DNA from: Henriciella sp.
GTDB taxonomy: Bacteria; Pseudomonadota; Alphaproteobacteria; Caulobacterales; Hyphomonadaceae
Direction of reading: 5' to 3'
Assembly: GCA_013213785.1 (NCBI GenBank)
Contig: JABSPZ010000009.1
Coordinates: 62,001-126,000, forward strand
Length of the DNA: 64,000 bases
Within the stretch, counting starts at the first letter, position 1. Every line of letters begins with the position of its first letter. A program made the position numbers and the translations under genes. Under the pieces are notes generated by a model. The model was not told the origin of the DNA. It saw nothing but the letters and a program-made list of their open reading frames with translations, and searched no databases. Below, one piece after another: positions 41,452 through 49,986 of the stretch.

Positions 41452-43722
41452 ATGCCTGATAGCTTTTCCATCCCCCGGCTTCTTATGAACCGACTTCGGT
41501 CGGTCATGGCGGCCGAAGCAGACACTGAAGCGCGGCTGTTAAAGGTCGTGCGTCTGATTGCGGGTACGATGGTCGCAGATGTTTGCTCGATCTATCGGCG
41601 AACAGATGATGATCGGATGGAGCTGATCGCCACAGAGGGCCTACGCGAAGACGCGATCAATCGCACTTTTTTGGCAATTGATGAGGGTCTGGTGGGTCAG
41701 ATTGCGCAAACCGCGCAGCCCGTGTCCATTCAAGACGCACCGCGCCATCCGAAATTTTCATATCGGCCTGAAACCGGCGAAGACCCATACCATGCGTTCC
41801 TTGGCGTGCCGATCCTTAAGGGCGGTTTGGTGATCGGCGTCCTGACGGTTCAGAACCGAACCGAACGAACCTATCAAGATGATGAGATCGACAGCCTCCA
41901 GACCATTGCCATGGTCCTCGCTGAAATCGTTCCAGCATCCGGCTCGGGTGCGGAACAGACCGAAGCGGCGCGAGAAGGGCGCTCGGTCAATCTGCAAGGG
42001 CGCAGTCTGTGCGGCGGTCTCGGAATGGGCCGCGTGCGGTTGCATGACCCGGTTATTCCAGCAGCCCGGTTCTTCGCCGAAGACCCTGAGATCGAAGAAC
42101 ACCGGCTCGAAAACGCTTTAGAAGAGTTGCATCTCTCCATCGATCGCCTCTTGGCGGCTGAGATTGGTGGACTGTGGGGTGAACCGCGCGAGGTCATTGA
42201 AGCTTACAAATTGCTAGCCTCGGATCCAACGTGGGCCGAAAAGCTCCGTGAAGGGGTGAGGGGCGGGCTCTCTGCTGAGGCCTCTATCGATCGTCTGCGC
42301 CGTGAACACCGCGCGCGCTTTGAAAAGGTGAAGGATCCTTATCTGCGCGAGCGCTTGCATGACCTGGAAGATTTGGACAACCGCCTGCTACGCATGCTGG
42401 CGGGGACCGAAAACCCGCATGCGAATGACAAACCGAGCGCGGATGATCCCGAAATTCTGATCGCGCGGCGGCTTGGGCCGGCTGAATTGCTTGATTACGG
42501 CAAAGCAGGTTTTGCCGCGATTATTTTGGAAGAGGTAGCGACCTCGAGTCATGCTGCGATTGTGGCGCGCGGCCTCGGCATTCCAACTGTCGGCGGTATC
42601 GATGGGTTGCTGACACATGTCTCACGCGGTGACCGGGTGATCGTCGATGGCGAAGATGGCCGTGTTCACTTGCGCCCGGACGAAGATTTGCTGAACGCCT
42701 ATAATAACCGCCAGGCTGTGCTCAGCGAACGCCAGGCTTTGTATGCAGCGCTCCGCGATGAACCGACCGAGTCGAAAGATGGCGTTCCAGTGCGCTTGAT
42801 GCTGAATGCGGGGCTTGGACTCGACACTGAGCATCTCGATAGCACAGGCGCACAGGGGATTGGGCTGTTCCGGACAGAGTTCCAGTTCCTGATGTCGGAA
42901 CGCTTGCCGAGCGTTACGGATCAAATCGAACTCTACAAACACGTCCTTAGCGCTGCGGATGGACGGCCTGTTTATTTCCGGACATTGGACCTTGGCGGTG
43001 ACAAGCTGCTGCCAAACTTGAACGATGCGCGCGAAGAAAACCCGGCCCTTGGCTGGCGGTCTATTCGATTTGCGCTCGACCGACCTGGTCTTTTCCGGCG
43101 TCAATTACGGGCATTGCTCAGGGCAGGTGAGGGAAAACCCCTGTCCGCAATGTTCCCAATGGTCACGAGTGCGCACGAGTTCCGCCAAGCCAAGCAAATG
43201 CTTTTGGAAGAGGTGGAATGGGGCAAGTCTCGCGGTTATCAAGGCCCGAGTGACCTAAAAGTCGGCGCGATGCTGGAAACGCCTGCCTTTGCCTTTGCGC
43301 TTGAAGATATTGCCGGAGAAGTGGATTTCGTGTCGATCGGGACGAATGACATGTTGCAATTCTTCCATGCTGCAGACCGCATGACGCCGCTTGTGTCAGA
43401 TCGATATCCATTCGTGAGCCGGCCCGTTATGCGCTTCCTGGCGCAAGTCTTTGAGACCTGCGAGAGGGTCGGAGTACCTGTATCGATCTGCGGCGAGGGG
43501 GCAGGGCGCCCGCTGGAAGCTTTATGCTTGATTGGGCTTGGCTATCGAAGTCTTTCGATGCCTGGCGGCGGCATTGGACCTGTGAAGCGAATGCTGCGAT
43601 CATTGGACATCGCCAGTTTCGGCCCGGCTTTTGCAGACCTCTTGCATAAGCGAGATCCTGCATTGCGTAACGGAGTGTTAGATCTTGCGCGTGTACAAGG
43701 TATAGTTCTGAACGATGTCTAA
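41452..43722 (+). CDS. ptsP: PEP-protein phosphotransferase EI-Ntr
   Basis: Enzyme I of the nitrogen-related phosphotransferase system (756 residues), passing phosphate from PEP to NPr and EIIA-Ntr for regulation rather than sugar uptake. An N-terminal GAF domain (about 15-165) precedes the EI fold. The phosphohistidine is H367 in ATSSHAAIVARG, and the C-terminal barrel holds 'GIGLFRTEFQFL', 'RTLDLGGDK', 'SIGTNDMLQFF' and 'SICGEGAGRP'. It follows lysC by 25 bases, as in many alphaproteobacteria, and overlaps the next gene by eight bases. Confidence 0.95.
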   Translation: MPDSFSIPRLLMNRLRSVMAAEADTEARLLKVVRLIAGTMVADVCSIYRRTDDDRMELIATEGLREDAINRTFLAIDEGLVGQIAQTAQPVSIQDAPRHPKFSYRPETGEDPYHAFLGVPILKGGLVIGVLTVQNRTERTYQDDEIDSLQTIAMVLAEIVPASGSGAEQTEAAREGRSVNLQGRSLCGGLGMGRVRLHDPVIPAARFFAEDPEIEEHRLENALEELHLSIDRLLAAEIGGLWGEPREVIEAYKLLASDPTWAEKLREGVRGGLSAEASIDRLRREHRARFEKVKDPYLRERLHDLEDLDNRLLRMLAGTENPHANDKPSADDPEILIARRLGPAELLDYGKAGFAAIILEEVATSSHAAIVARGLGIPTVGGIDGLLTHVSRGDRVIVDGEDGRVHLRPDEDLLNAYNNRQAVLSERQALYAALRDEPTESKDGVPVRLMLNAGLGLDTEHLDSTGAQGIGLFRTEFQFLMSERLPSVTDQIELYKHVLSAADGRPVYFRTLDLGGDKLLPNLNDAREENPALGWRSIRFALDRPGLFRRQLRALLRAGEGKPLSAMFPMVTSAHEFRQAKQMLLEEVEWGKSRGYQGPSDLKVGAMLETPAFAFALEDIAGEVDFVSIGTNDMLQFFHAADRMTPLVSDRYPFVSRPVMRFLAQVFETCERVGVPVSICGEGAGRPLEALCLIGLGYRSLSMPGGGIGPVKRMLRSLDIASFGPAFADLLHKRDPALRNGVLDLARVQGIVLNDV

Positions 43723-44557
43723 ACTGCCAAACGATGAAATTGAGCCCGTGACCGAGCCTGTTATCTCCGATTCTACCGACGAAAAAGAAACGCCAAGTGT
43801 TGGTATTATTCTGCGTCAGGCGCGTGAGGAGAAGCAACTCGAGTTACGAGATGTTGCGCGGACAACGCGCCAGTCTCAAGAAACGCTCGCATCCTTAGAA
43901 GCAGAAGAAACTGATCATATTCCTGCTAGCATTTTGCGGCTTCAGGCGCGCAATTATGCACGCTTCTTAGGCCTACCTGAGGATGATATCGTCGCCGCAT
44001 TCGCTGAAGACCGCGGCGTGACCAATGTTGCGGGCATGCGCACTCATCGTGACGGCTTCAAATTCCCCGTACGATCCGCATTGATTGGCGGCGGAGCGTT
44101 TGCTGCGCTGGCTGTATTCGTCGGAGCGGTTTCTTTGCTGACGTCTCCTGCAGACAATCCGGCAGAGGATCCACTTGCGATTTCTGCACGATTGGCACCG
44201 GCTTTTGATCGCGATGCCGGAGGGACTATTTTGTCCTCTGATGTGCGCGAAGAATTTGCGATCCGAGCGATAGACGCTGCCTGGATTGAAGTGCGGGGGT
44301 CTGACGGTACCGTTTTCCGAAGCCGTGATATGCGCGCCGGGGAAACATACTTTCCGAGAGCGGGTGCTGGCTGGACCATTACCGTGCGAGACGCAGGCGC
44401 TTTTCAGTGGCGGCTGGGTGATCGGTCTGCTGGACCGGTTGGTGAGCCAGAGCAGGCTCTGTTCTCTGTCAGCGTAGATGCAGCGCATGATGCAGCAATT
44501 GATGCTCAGAACACAGCTTTGGCAGAGGCTGAAGCTGCTGCGAACGATCGCCGCTAA
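43715..44557 (+). CDS. RodZ-like HTH/membrane protein (DUF4115)
   Basis: A 280-residue bitopic protein with RodZ architecture: an N-terminal Xre-type helix-turn-helix (about 29-100, GIILRQAREEKQLELRDVA), a membrane helix (about 122-143, rich in Gly/Ala/Val) and a C-terminal periplasmic DUF4115-like beta domain (WIEVRGSDGTVFRSRDMRAGE). RodZ links MreB to the envelope and sets cell shape; this may be a RodZ or a divergent relative. It overlaps the ptsP stop by eight bases, so the two are probably co-translated. It ends at a strong terminator. Confidence 0.78.
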   Translation: MSKLPNDEIEPVTEPVISDSTDEKETPSVGIILRQAREEKQLELRDVARTTRQSQETLASLEAEETDHIPASILRLQARNYARFLGLPEDDIVAAFAEDRGVTNVAGMRTHRDGFKFPVRSALIGGGAFAALAVFVGAVSLLTSPADNPAEDPLAISARLAPAFDRDAGGTILSSDVREEFAIRAIDAAWIEVRGSDGTVFRSRDMRAGETYFPRAGAGWTITVRDAGAFQWRLGDRSAGPVGEPEQALFSVSVDAAHDAAIDAQNTALAEAEAAANDRR

Positions 44558-44579
44558 TCACCTAGTCTTTTATCGCATA

Positions 44580-44612
44580 AAAAAACCGGCTCTGATCCAG
44601 AGCCGGTTTTTT
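44580..44612. terminator. Bidirectional intrinsic terminator
   Basis: ACCGGCTCT pairs with AGAGCCGGT around a GATCC loop, extended by flanking A6 and T6 tracts into a 14-bp stem (44580-44612). It serves the RodZ-like gene rightward and the 44633-45073 gene leftward, separating lysC-ptsP from the pilus locus. Confidence 0.92.
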
Positions 44613-44632
44613 ATTTGGTTGCAGCGAAACGA

Positions 44633-45073
44633 TTAGTCGTCGCTGTTGAGTTCTTTTTGCATGAGCAGTTGCTCGCCAACGTTTTCATAGTGCTGGCCAT
44701 TATCACCTGCGGACAGTGTTGGGCGGCAGGATGGTGAGCAATCATAAGTGTAATTCTCGCCTGCGCGTTTGACAGACACCCACGTGGTGGCGTTCGCGGT
44801 GACGACAACATCTGAAGAGTGGATCGTATTTCCCTCGGCATCAAAGATCATCAAGTTCGTCGTGCCGAACGATTTGCCAGTGACGAAGAGGAGCTTGTCA
44901 TTGTGAACCGCAACATCAGCAATGTTAGGATTACCGATGATGACGCTTTCGGCGGTCTCAGAGAGCTTAATCGCTTTCGCCTTACCGGCTTCAACTGTGA
45001 CGTGCCCGGCATGCGCAGCGAGGCTAAACGCAGCGGCAAGGCCTACTGAAATTACGGTTTTAGACAAGGACAT
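44633..45073 (-). CDS. Stand-alone pilus assembly/secretin N-domain protein
   Basis: A 146-residue exported protein (signal MSLSKTVISVGLAAAFSLAAHA) consisting of one T2SS/T3SS pilus N-terminal domain (PF13629 type): 'VEAGKAKAIKLSETAESVIIGNPNIADV', then 'LLFVTGKSFGTTNLMIFDAEG'. The same fold forms the N-terminus of CpaC in this locus (NKSIIIDLDRPASDVIITNP). The C-terminal part has two cysteines (YDCSPSCRP), which could form a disulfide. It lacks any secretin channel. It is divergent from the first pilin gene and may bind the secretin or pilot its assembly. Confidence 0.82.
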   Translation of the reverse strand: MSLSKTVISVGLAAAFSLAAHAGHVTVEAGKAKAIKLSETAESVIIGNPNIADVAVHNDKLLFVTGKSFGTTNLMIFDAEGNTIHSSDVVVTANATTWVSVKRAGENYTYDCSPSCRPTLSAGDNGQHYENVGEQLLMQKELNSDD

Positions 45074-45260
45074 CTTTCGAGCACTCCAAACTGTTGCTCT
45101 ATAAATGCCTGAAAGAGGTTATCTGAATCCTAAAGAGCGTAACCCGAACCTGTTGCAGTCGAATTTGAACTGATTTTTGGGGTTAACGAAGGATGAAGAT
45201 TTAATCGCAGATTTGATCTTTCGATTTACTCTATCTTGAGAGCCGCCACCTAAGAGGGTC

Positions 45261-45319
45261 GTTATTCGGGGAAACCCGAGCGTCTAGGGGACTAAACTTG
45301 TAACGAGTGGAGTCTCCCC
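45261..45319 (+). promoter_or_regulatory. Structured leader of the first Flp pilin
   Basis: CGGG-GAAA-CCCG (45267-45278) is a short stem capped by a GNRA tetraloop, extended by a U-A and a U-G pair. It is followed about 30 bases later by AGTGGAGT, which acts as ribosome site. The same layout occurs before the second pilin (45841-45898). Confidence 0.5.
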
Positions 45320-45502
45320 TTGCCCAAATTTTTCCAAAATGAATCCGGCGCAACCGCACTTGAGTATGGTTTGATTGCAGCTTTGATTGCTGTGGCCATT
45401 ATCGGCGCTGTCAGCGCTGTTGGCGGTTCAGTCTCGACAACTTTCGATGAAATCTCGGATGAGATCGACAGTGCTGGCACAGCGCCGCCTGCCACTGAGT
45501 AA
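45320..45502 (+). CDS. flp: Flp family type IVb pilin (first copy)
   Basis: A 60-residue prepilin, the building block of the Tad/Flp pilus. The short leader MPKFFQNESG is cut after the glycine by CpaA; the mature protein begins ATALEYGLIAALIAVAIIG with the conserved Glu at +5 and Tyr at +6. The tail beyond the helix (DEISDEIDSAGTAPPATE) is acidic, unlike copy 2. The start is TTG at 45320, behind GGAG. The pilin genes stand first in the locus, before cpaA, as in Caulobacter. Confidence 0.92.
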   Translation: MPKFFQNESGATALEYGLIAALIAVAIIGAVSAVGGSVSTTFDEISDEIDSAGTAPPATE

Positions 45503-45840
45503 TCGACGCGCTTCTCGAACATCGCTTGCAAAGCGCACGTGGTATGATCTGACAGGTCGCCAGAAACGAACTAAATCCGGTTCTGGCGGCCATTCACTAG
45601 GGTTTCTCAAACCGAGCGATTTCGTTTGAACAGAGCTCGATAGCGCATTGCTCTATATATAGGGGCGTCATACCCGCCGCAGATTTCGACGGTGTGGTCT
45701 ACTAAAATCACTCATATTATCAGTGCAATATGGATATAGGCTCTGTTTTCCCTGGTGGGTTAACAGATCCTTCCAATATGTTCAGGAATTACTTGCATCA
45801 GTTTACTGGATTTTCAGTGCGATGGGGTAGAACCAATCTC
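45503..45840. other. Intergenic region between the two Flp pilin genes
   Basis: About 340 bases without a convincing gene. It contains CGCCAGAA (45558-45565) and TTCTGGCG (45581-45588), a perfect 8-bp inverted repeat without a T-tract that may end or slow the first pilin transcript. AT-rich stretches near 45650-45660 and 45705-45740 are plausible sites for the second pilin promoter, though no hexamer pair is convincing. Confidence 0.4.
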
Positions 45841-45898
45841 GTTCCGGGGACACCCGAAACTTCCGGGACGTTTATAACCTGCATAGTGGGAGTTTCCA
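45841..45898 (+). promoter_or_regulatory. Structured leader of the second Flp pilin
   Basis: CGGG-GACA-CCCG (45845-45856) is the counterpart of the hairpin before the first pilin, followed by a similar 35-base stretch and AGTGGGAGT as ribosome site. Stem sequence, position and ribosome site are conserved while loop and spacer vary. Confidence 0.5.
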
Positions 45899-46048
45899 AT
45901 GCGTAAGTTTTTTAAGAATGAATCTGGTGCAACCGCCATTGAATATGGTCTCATCGCTGCTCTGATCGCTGTTGCGATCATCGGTGCTGTTTCTACTCTT
46001 GGTCAGACAACTGCTTCTACATTCGCGTCTGTTTCTGGCGCCATGTAA
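45899..46048 (+). CDS. flp: Flp family type IVb pilin (second copy, 49 residues)
   Basis: A very short prepilin that length-filtered gene finders could miss. Leader MRKFFKNESG is cut after Gly, and the mature part ATAIEYGLIAALIAVAIIG is almost identical to the first copy, keeping Glu+5 and Tyr+6. The tail is short and uncharged (AVSTLGQTTASTFASVSGAM). ATG 45899 lies behind AGTGGGAGT. This is the more canonical Caulobacter-like pilin by length; the first copy carries a longer acidic end. A strong terminator 32 bases downstream separates it from cpaA. Confidence 0.92.
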   Translation: MRKFFKNESGATAIEYGLIAALIAVAIIGAVSTLGQTTASTFASVSGAM

Positions 46049-46080
46049 GCAGCGGTACCGTAAGGTACACTGATTGTATC

Positions 46081-46116
46081 GAAGCCGTCAGGTTCGCCTG
46101 GCGGCTTCTTTATTTT
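46081..46116 (+). terminator. Intrinsic terminator after the second Flp pilin
   Basis: GAAGCCGTCAGG (46081-46092) pairs with CCTGGCGGCTTC (46097-46108), 12 bp with one G-U pair around a TTCG loop, then TTTATTTT. A small GTACC-GTAA-GGTAC hairpin (46055-46068) lies just before. It would let pilin mRNA far exceed the assembly-gene mRNA. Confidence 0.9.
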
Positions 46117-46197
46117 GGCTGAACAAATCACGTCAAGTTATCTTTAAAGCCTTTGTCTTATGCCTCGCAGTAGAGCTATTCTGTGGAGGCGATTTAG

Positions 46198-46713
46198 ATG
46201 ATTTTGGCTTTGTTTGCGTCAGCGTTTTTTGCGCTTTGTATTTATGCAGCGCTGATTGACATCGAAACCCTCACCATTCCGAACTGGTTGAATGGGTGGC
46301 TAGCATTTTTATTTATTCCCGCAGCGATCGTCGCGGCTCCTGGATGGGATGTCACCGGAGCGCACTTGCTTATCGGCGCGATCGCATTCACTGGATCGGT
46401 CGCACTCTTTTTTTTAGGCGTTTATGGCGGCGGCGATGCGAAGTTCATCCCGGCTGTCATGCTCTGGCTTGGACCAGCTGGCGCGATGCCATTCCTTGTT
46501 GCCACTGCAATCGCAGGTGGAATTCTGACGATCGTAATCGTCGCTCTGAGAACACTGATGCCGGCGGGTGTGAGCCCTGGGTTCGGTGTCGCCACGTTCG
46601 AGGATCGTAAGGGTGTACCGTATGGTGTGGCCATTGCGGCAGGGGCTTTTATGGCCGCTCCAGCGTCTCCACTACTTACCGGTTTATTAAAGCAAATCCA
46701 ACTTCTGAGTTAA
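46198..46713 (+). CDS. cpaA: Prepilin peptidase CpaA/TadV (A24 family)
   Basis: A 171-residue inner-membrane aspartyl protease that trims Flp prepilins. The two catalytic aspartates are in ALIDIETLTIPNWL (first loop) and GVYGGGDAKFIPA (the GxGD-type motif). About five or six hydrophobic segments are seen. GGAGG precedes the ATG. It is the first assembly gene after the pilin terminator; cpaB follows after 82 bases. Confidence 0.92.
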   Translation: MILALFASAFFALCIYAALIDIETLTIPNWLNGWLAFLFIPAAIVAAPGWDVTGAHLLIGAIAFTGSVALFFLGVYGGGDAKFIPAVMLWLGPAGAMPFLVATAIAGGILTIVIVALRTLMPAGVSPGFGVATFEDRKGVPYGVAIAAGAFMAAPASPLLTGLLKQIQLLS

Positions 46714-46795
46714 CCATGCTTTAGCATCAGCGTGAAATATTGAGCGTTGACGCCTCGTATTTTCTGGGGCCTTGTTAAGAGAAGAAAGCGTCCTC

Positions 46796-47629
46796 ATGTC
46801 ACCCATGCGCCTTATAGTGTTGGCCGTCGCGCTCGTTGCAGCGGTCGTCGCAGCTTTCCTAGTTCGCAATCTCGCACAGCCTACGGTTGTTAGCGGTCCC
46901 ACGCAAACGGTCGAGCGTGTCGTTGAGGTTGAAGTTGCTCAGCAAAAAGTTCTGGTCGCGAAAACGGACTTGCGTGTCGGCACTCTGTTGACCCCTGACG
47001 AGTTTAAATGGGCGAATTGGCCGGACAGTACGCTGAACCCTGCTTACTACACGCAAGAGATTGCTCCAGACGCGATGGAAATACTAACCGGAAGCGTTGT
47101 CCGGTCAGCCATGTATGCTGATGAGCCGGTGATGCCGCAGAAGATCGTTCAAAAGGGTGAGACAGGCTTCATGGCCGCGCTTCTGGCTCCAGGCAAGCGC
47201 GCGATGACTGTTGAGATTTCGCCTGAGTCCGCCTCAGCTGGCTTTATTCTTCCTGACGACCGTGTCGACATCATCCTCACACAGATGATCGAGTTTTCCG
47301 GCAATGAAGACCTGCCGCCGGTCATGGTGACAAAAACAATTCTCGAGAACGCTCGCGTTCTCGCCATCGACCAGACCTTTGGTGATGTCGACGGTATCCC
47401 AACACTGACCGGCTCTACCGCGACGATGGAACTCGATCAGACACAGGCTGAACTCCTGGCGCGATCCGCGCGAGTAGGGACCCTATCGCTCACTCTTAGA
47501 AGCGCGGCAGATGCTGGCTTCAATGAAGGTGAAGCCTTGGCCAATGTCGTTGCCCTCGATGAAGTCGACTCGGGCGGCCGCAAAGTCATGATTTATCGCA
47601 GCAACAAAGTTGAGGCGGGAGGGACGTAA
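46796..47629 (+). CDS. cpaB: Flp pilus assembly protein CpaB/RcpC
   Basis: A 277-residue protein with one N-terminal membrane helix (about 5-24) and a periplasmic SAF/CpaB domain: 'VLVAKTDLRVGTLLTPDEFKWANWP', 'RAMTVEISPESASAGFILPDDRVDIILT'. RcpC-type proteins sit at the secretin base. ATG 46796 (MSPMRLIV) is preferred over an upstream TTG; an ATG three codons later is also possible. The TAA is immediately followed by the cpaC ATG, so the two are translationally coupled. Confidence 0.9.
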   Translation: MSPMRLIVLAVALVAAVVAAFLVRNLAQPTVVSGPTQTVERVVEVEVAQQKVLVAKTDLRVGTLLTPDEFKWANWPDSTLNPAYYTQEIAPDAMEILTGSVVRSAMYADEPVMPQKIVQKGETGFMAALLAPGKRAMTVEISPESASAGFILPDDRVDIILTQMIEFSGNEDLPPVMVTKTILENARVLAIDQTFGDVDGIPTLTGSTATMELDQTQAELLARSARVGTLSLTLRSAADAGFNEGEALANVVALDEVDSGGRKVMIYRSNKVEAGGT

Positions 47630-49240
47630 ATGACGCTCTTTAAGCGCATCTTCAAAGCTTCAGCGATGGCCTTGGCCGTCGGTTTGGCGAATCTTGGAGC
47701 CGCACAGGCTCAGGACCCCGTCAATCCATTGGGCGTCAGCTCATTGGATCCCGGCGAGACAGCTGTGACCCGGACGATTGATTTGGGGCTGAACAAGTCG
47801 ATCATCATCGATCTGGACCGCCCTGCATCCGATGTCATCATTACAAACCCGCTGATTGCTGATGCGACGGTTCAAACCGCAAAGCGGATTATCTTTCGCG
47901 GTGTCACCGTCGGTCAAACCAATGCGTTTGTCTTTGACCTGCACGGTCGTCCGCTGATCAATCTGGAAATTTCTGTCGACGTCGACACGAAAGTCATCAC
48001 GAACATGATTGAACGTTATGTTCCTGACGCACGCGTGGAAGTCGCGAGTGCGAACAGCAATCTCGTCATTTCAGGTGTTGTTGATAACTTGGTTCAGTCT
48101 GACCAGATCACGCGTCTGGTTGAAGCCTATTTGCCGCCGGATGGTACCGGCACTGTCATCAATATGATGAACATTCGCGCGAAAGACCAAGTCATGCTGG
48201 AAGTCCGCATCGTTGAGATGCAGCGGACTGTCGTCAAACAGCTTGGGATCAATTTGAGCGGCGCAACCAATTTTGGTGACGCTGCGAGCCAGACGCTTCA
48301 GCAAGTGTTCGATGCTGCGACTGGGCGCCCGCTCTTCACGGATCCAATTCTCGGTGACAATACGGCAGGCGAAGGTGTTCCCGTGCAAGTTCTGGCACCT
48401 GCCACACCATTCTCTAATCGATTCCGGATCAATAGCGCGAACGGCTTCGCTCTACAGGGCGGCGCCCTCGGTGGCTTGAATACATCGGCCGGGTACACAA
48501 ACTTTGTGGGCGATGCAGAGCAGTCTGCTCTTGGGGCACAAATCGATGCGCTGGAGCGGATCGGCATTGTGCGCACACTCGCTGAGCCAAACATCATGGC
48601 GGTTTCTGGCGAGAGCGCCAGGTTCTTGGCGGGCGGCGAATTCCCAGTTCCAGTCGGTCAGGAAGACAATCAGATCACGATCGAGTTTAAGCCCTTTGGT
48701 GTCGGCCTCGCGTTTACGCCCGTCGTCCTCTCAGAGGGTCGCATTTCGCTTAAAATCTCGACTGAGATTTCAGAGCTTTCGACGCAAGGGGCCTTGCAAG
48801 GCAATACTGCGGGCGATGTGACCAATGAAGGACAGCTCGTGTCCGTTCAGGGTCTAACCATCCCATCCTTGGTCGTGCGCCGCGCGGAAAGCGTTGTTGA
48901 GCTGCCATCTGGCGGATCAACCATGCTCGCTGGCTTGATCCAATCTCGAGCCCGGCAGACGATTGATCAGCTGCCAGGCGTGAAGAAGCTGCCGATTATT
49001 GGAGCGCTCTTCCAATCGCGCGACTTTGAAAACCAAGAAACAGAAATGGTTGTCATCATCACGCCTTACCTGGTCGATCCAGCGAAGAAGGATGATCTGA
49101 AGACGCCTGCTGACGGATTTGTAAATGCATCTGATGCCAAGACGGTATTCTTCGGAAAACTGAATGCTCAGTATGCGGAGCCTGGCAAAGGCTTGTCGAA
49201 AGAGAACTACTCGGCCCCGGTCGGGTTCATTGAGGAATAG
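47630..49240 (+). CDS. cpaC: Flp pilus secretin CpaC/RcpA
   Basis: Outer-membrane channel of the Tad pilus, 536 residues. It shows a signal peptide (about 1-27), the pilus N-domain (about 40-115, KSIIIDLDRPASDVIITNPLIAD), a BON-like ring domain with 'VRIVEMQRTVVKQLGINL', and the C-terminal secretin domain 'VSGESARFLAGGEFPVPVGQ', 'GVGLAFTPVVLSEGRISLKI', ending 'ETEMVVIITPYLVDP'. Full length. Starts directly after cpaB; cpaD begins eight bases later. Confidence 0.95.
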   Translation: MTLFKRIFKASAMALAVGLANLGAAQAQDPVNPLGVSSLDPGETAVTRTIDLGLNKSIIIDLDRPASDVIITNPLIADATVQTAKRIIFRGVTVGQTNAFVFDLHGRPLINLEISVDVDTKVITNMIERYVPDARVEVASANSNLVISGVVDNLVQSDQITRLVEAYLPPDGTGTVINMMNIRAKDQVMLEVRIVEMQRTVVKQLGINLSGATNFGDAASQTLQQVFDAATGRPLFTDPILGDNTAGEGVPVQVLAPATPFSNRFRINSANGFALQGGALGGLNTSAGYTNFVGDAEQSALGAQIDALERIGIVRTLAEPNIMAVSGESARFLAGGEFPVPVGQEDNQITIEFKPFGVGLAFTPVVLSEGRISLKISTEISELSTQGALQGNTAGDVTNEGQLVSVQGLTIPSLVVRRAESVVELPSGGSTMLAGLIQSRARQTIDQLPGVKKLPIIGALFQSRDFENQETEMVVIITPYLVDPAKKDDLKTPADGFVNASDAKTVFFGKLNAQYAEPGKGLSKENYSAPVGFIEE

Positions 49241-49248
49241 GTGTAAGA

Positions 49249-49956
49249 ATGTCAAAGAAAACACTTCTCTCTTTTGGAGCTCTTCTGAGCAGCGTTGCCT
49301 TTGTTGCCGCCTGCCAATCAAGCGGCCCACCAAATAACATTTCAGCAGATTACTTTACTGGAACTGCATTAGATCGCCATGAAATTGGCGTTCGACAGCA
49401 TACGGAATATCTTGAGGTGCAGCTTGATGCGCGCGACACACAGCTCCGCGTCAGCGAAGTTATGAAGGTCCGCAGCTTTCTTGATCAGTACACAGACGTT
49501 GGCCACGGGCCGATCGTGATCTCAATGCCGAAACATGCGGAAAACCCACAGCTTGCCGTGGGCGCTGTTTCTGAAATCCGCGAGTTCGCATGGGAAGCTG
49601 GCGTCAGTTATGACCAGATGCTCGGCGCTGCTTATGATGCCTCTCGCCGTGATAGCAGTCCGATCGTGATGGCTTTTAAGACCTACAAAGCGGTCGCGCC
49701 AAAGTGTCAGTCATTGGCCGAGATCGATATTTCGAACATCAACTCGAACAATGATCTGCCGACGCTCGGCTGCGCAATTCGCACCAATATGGCCGCGATG
49801 ATTGCAGAGCCAGCCGACTTGCTTGGCGGTCGTGAGTTGAGCGAAGGCGATAAAATTCGCCGCGGAACGCAATTGCGACTGTGGCAGGCGGGCGAGTCTA
49901 CGGCCGCCGCACGTACAGATAATGATTCAGGAGCTGTTTCGACGGTCGTGAACTAG
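49249..49956 (+). CDS. cpaD: Flp pilus assembly lipoprotein CpaD
   Basis: A 235-residue lipoprotein (MSKKTLLSFGALLSSVAFVAAC) of the CpaD family, thought to help place or stabilise the CpaC secretin in the outer membrane. Family-like blocks are 'RHEIGVRQHTEYLEV', 'QYTDVGHGPIVISMP' and 'PTLGCAIRTNMAAMIAEPADLLGGRELS', the last being the CpaD C-terminal hallmark. It lies between cpaC and cpaE on the same strand. Confidence 0.92.
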   Translation: MSKKTLLSFGALLSSVAFVAACQSSGPPNNISADYFTGTALDRHEIGVRQHTEYLEVQLDARDTQLRVSEVMKVRSFLDQYTDVGHGPIVISMPKHAENPQLAVGAVSEIREFAWEAGVSYDQMLGAAYDASRRDSSPIVMAFKTYKAVAPKCQSLAEIDISNINSNNDLPTLGCAIRTNMAAMIAEPADLLGGRELSEGDKIRRGTQLRLWQAGESTAAARTDNDSGAVSTVVN

Positions 49957-49986
49957 GCCGCCGAAACGCATCGGGAGAGACGTAGA

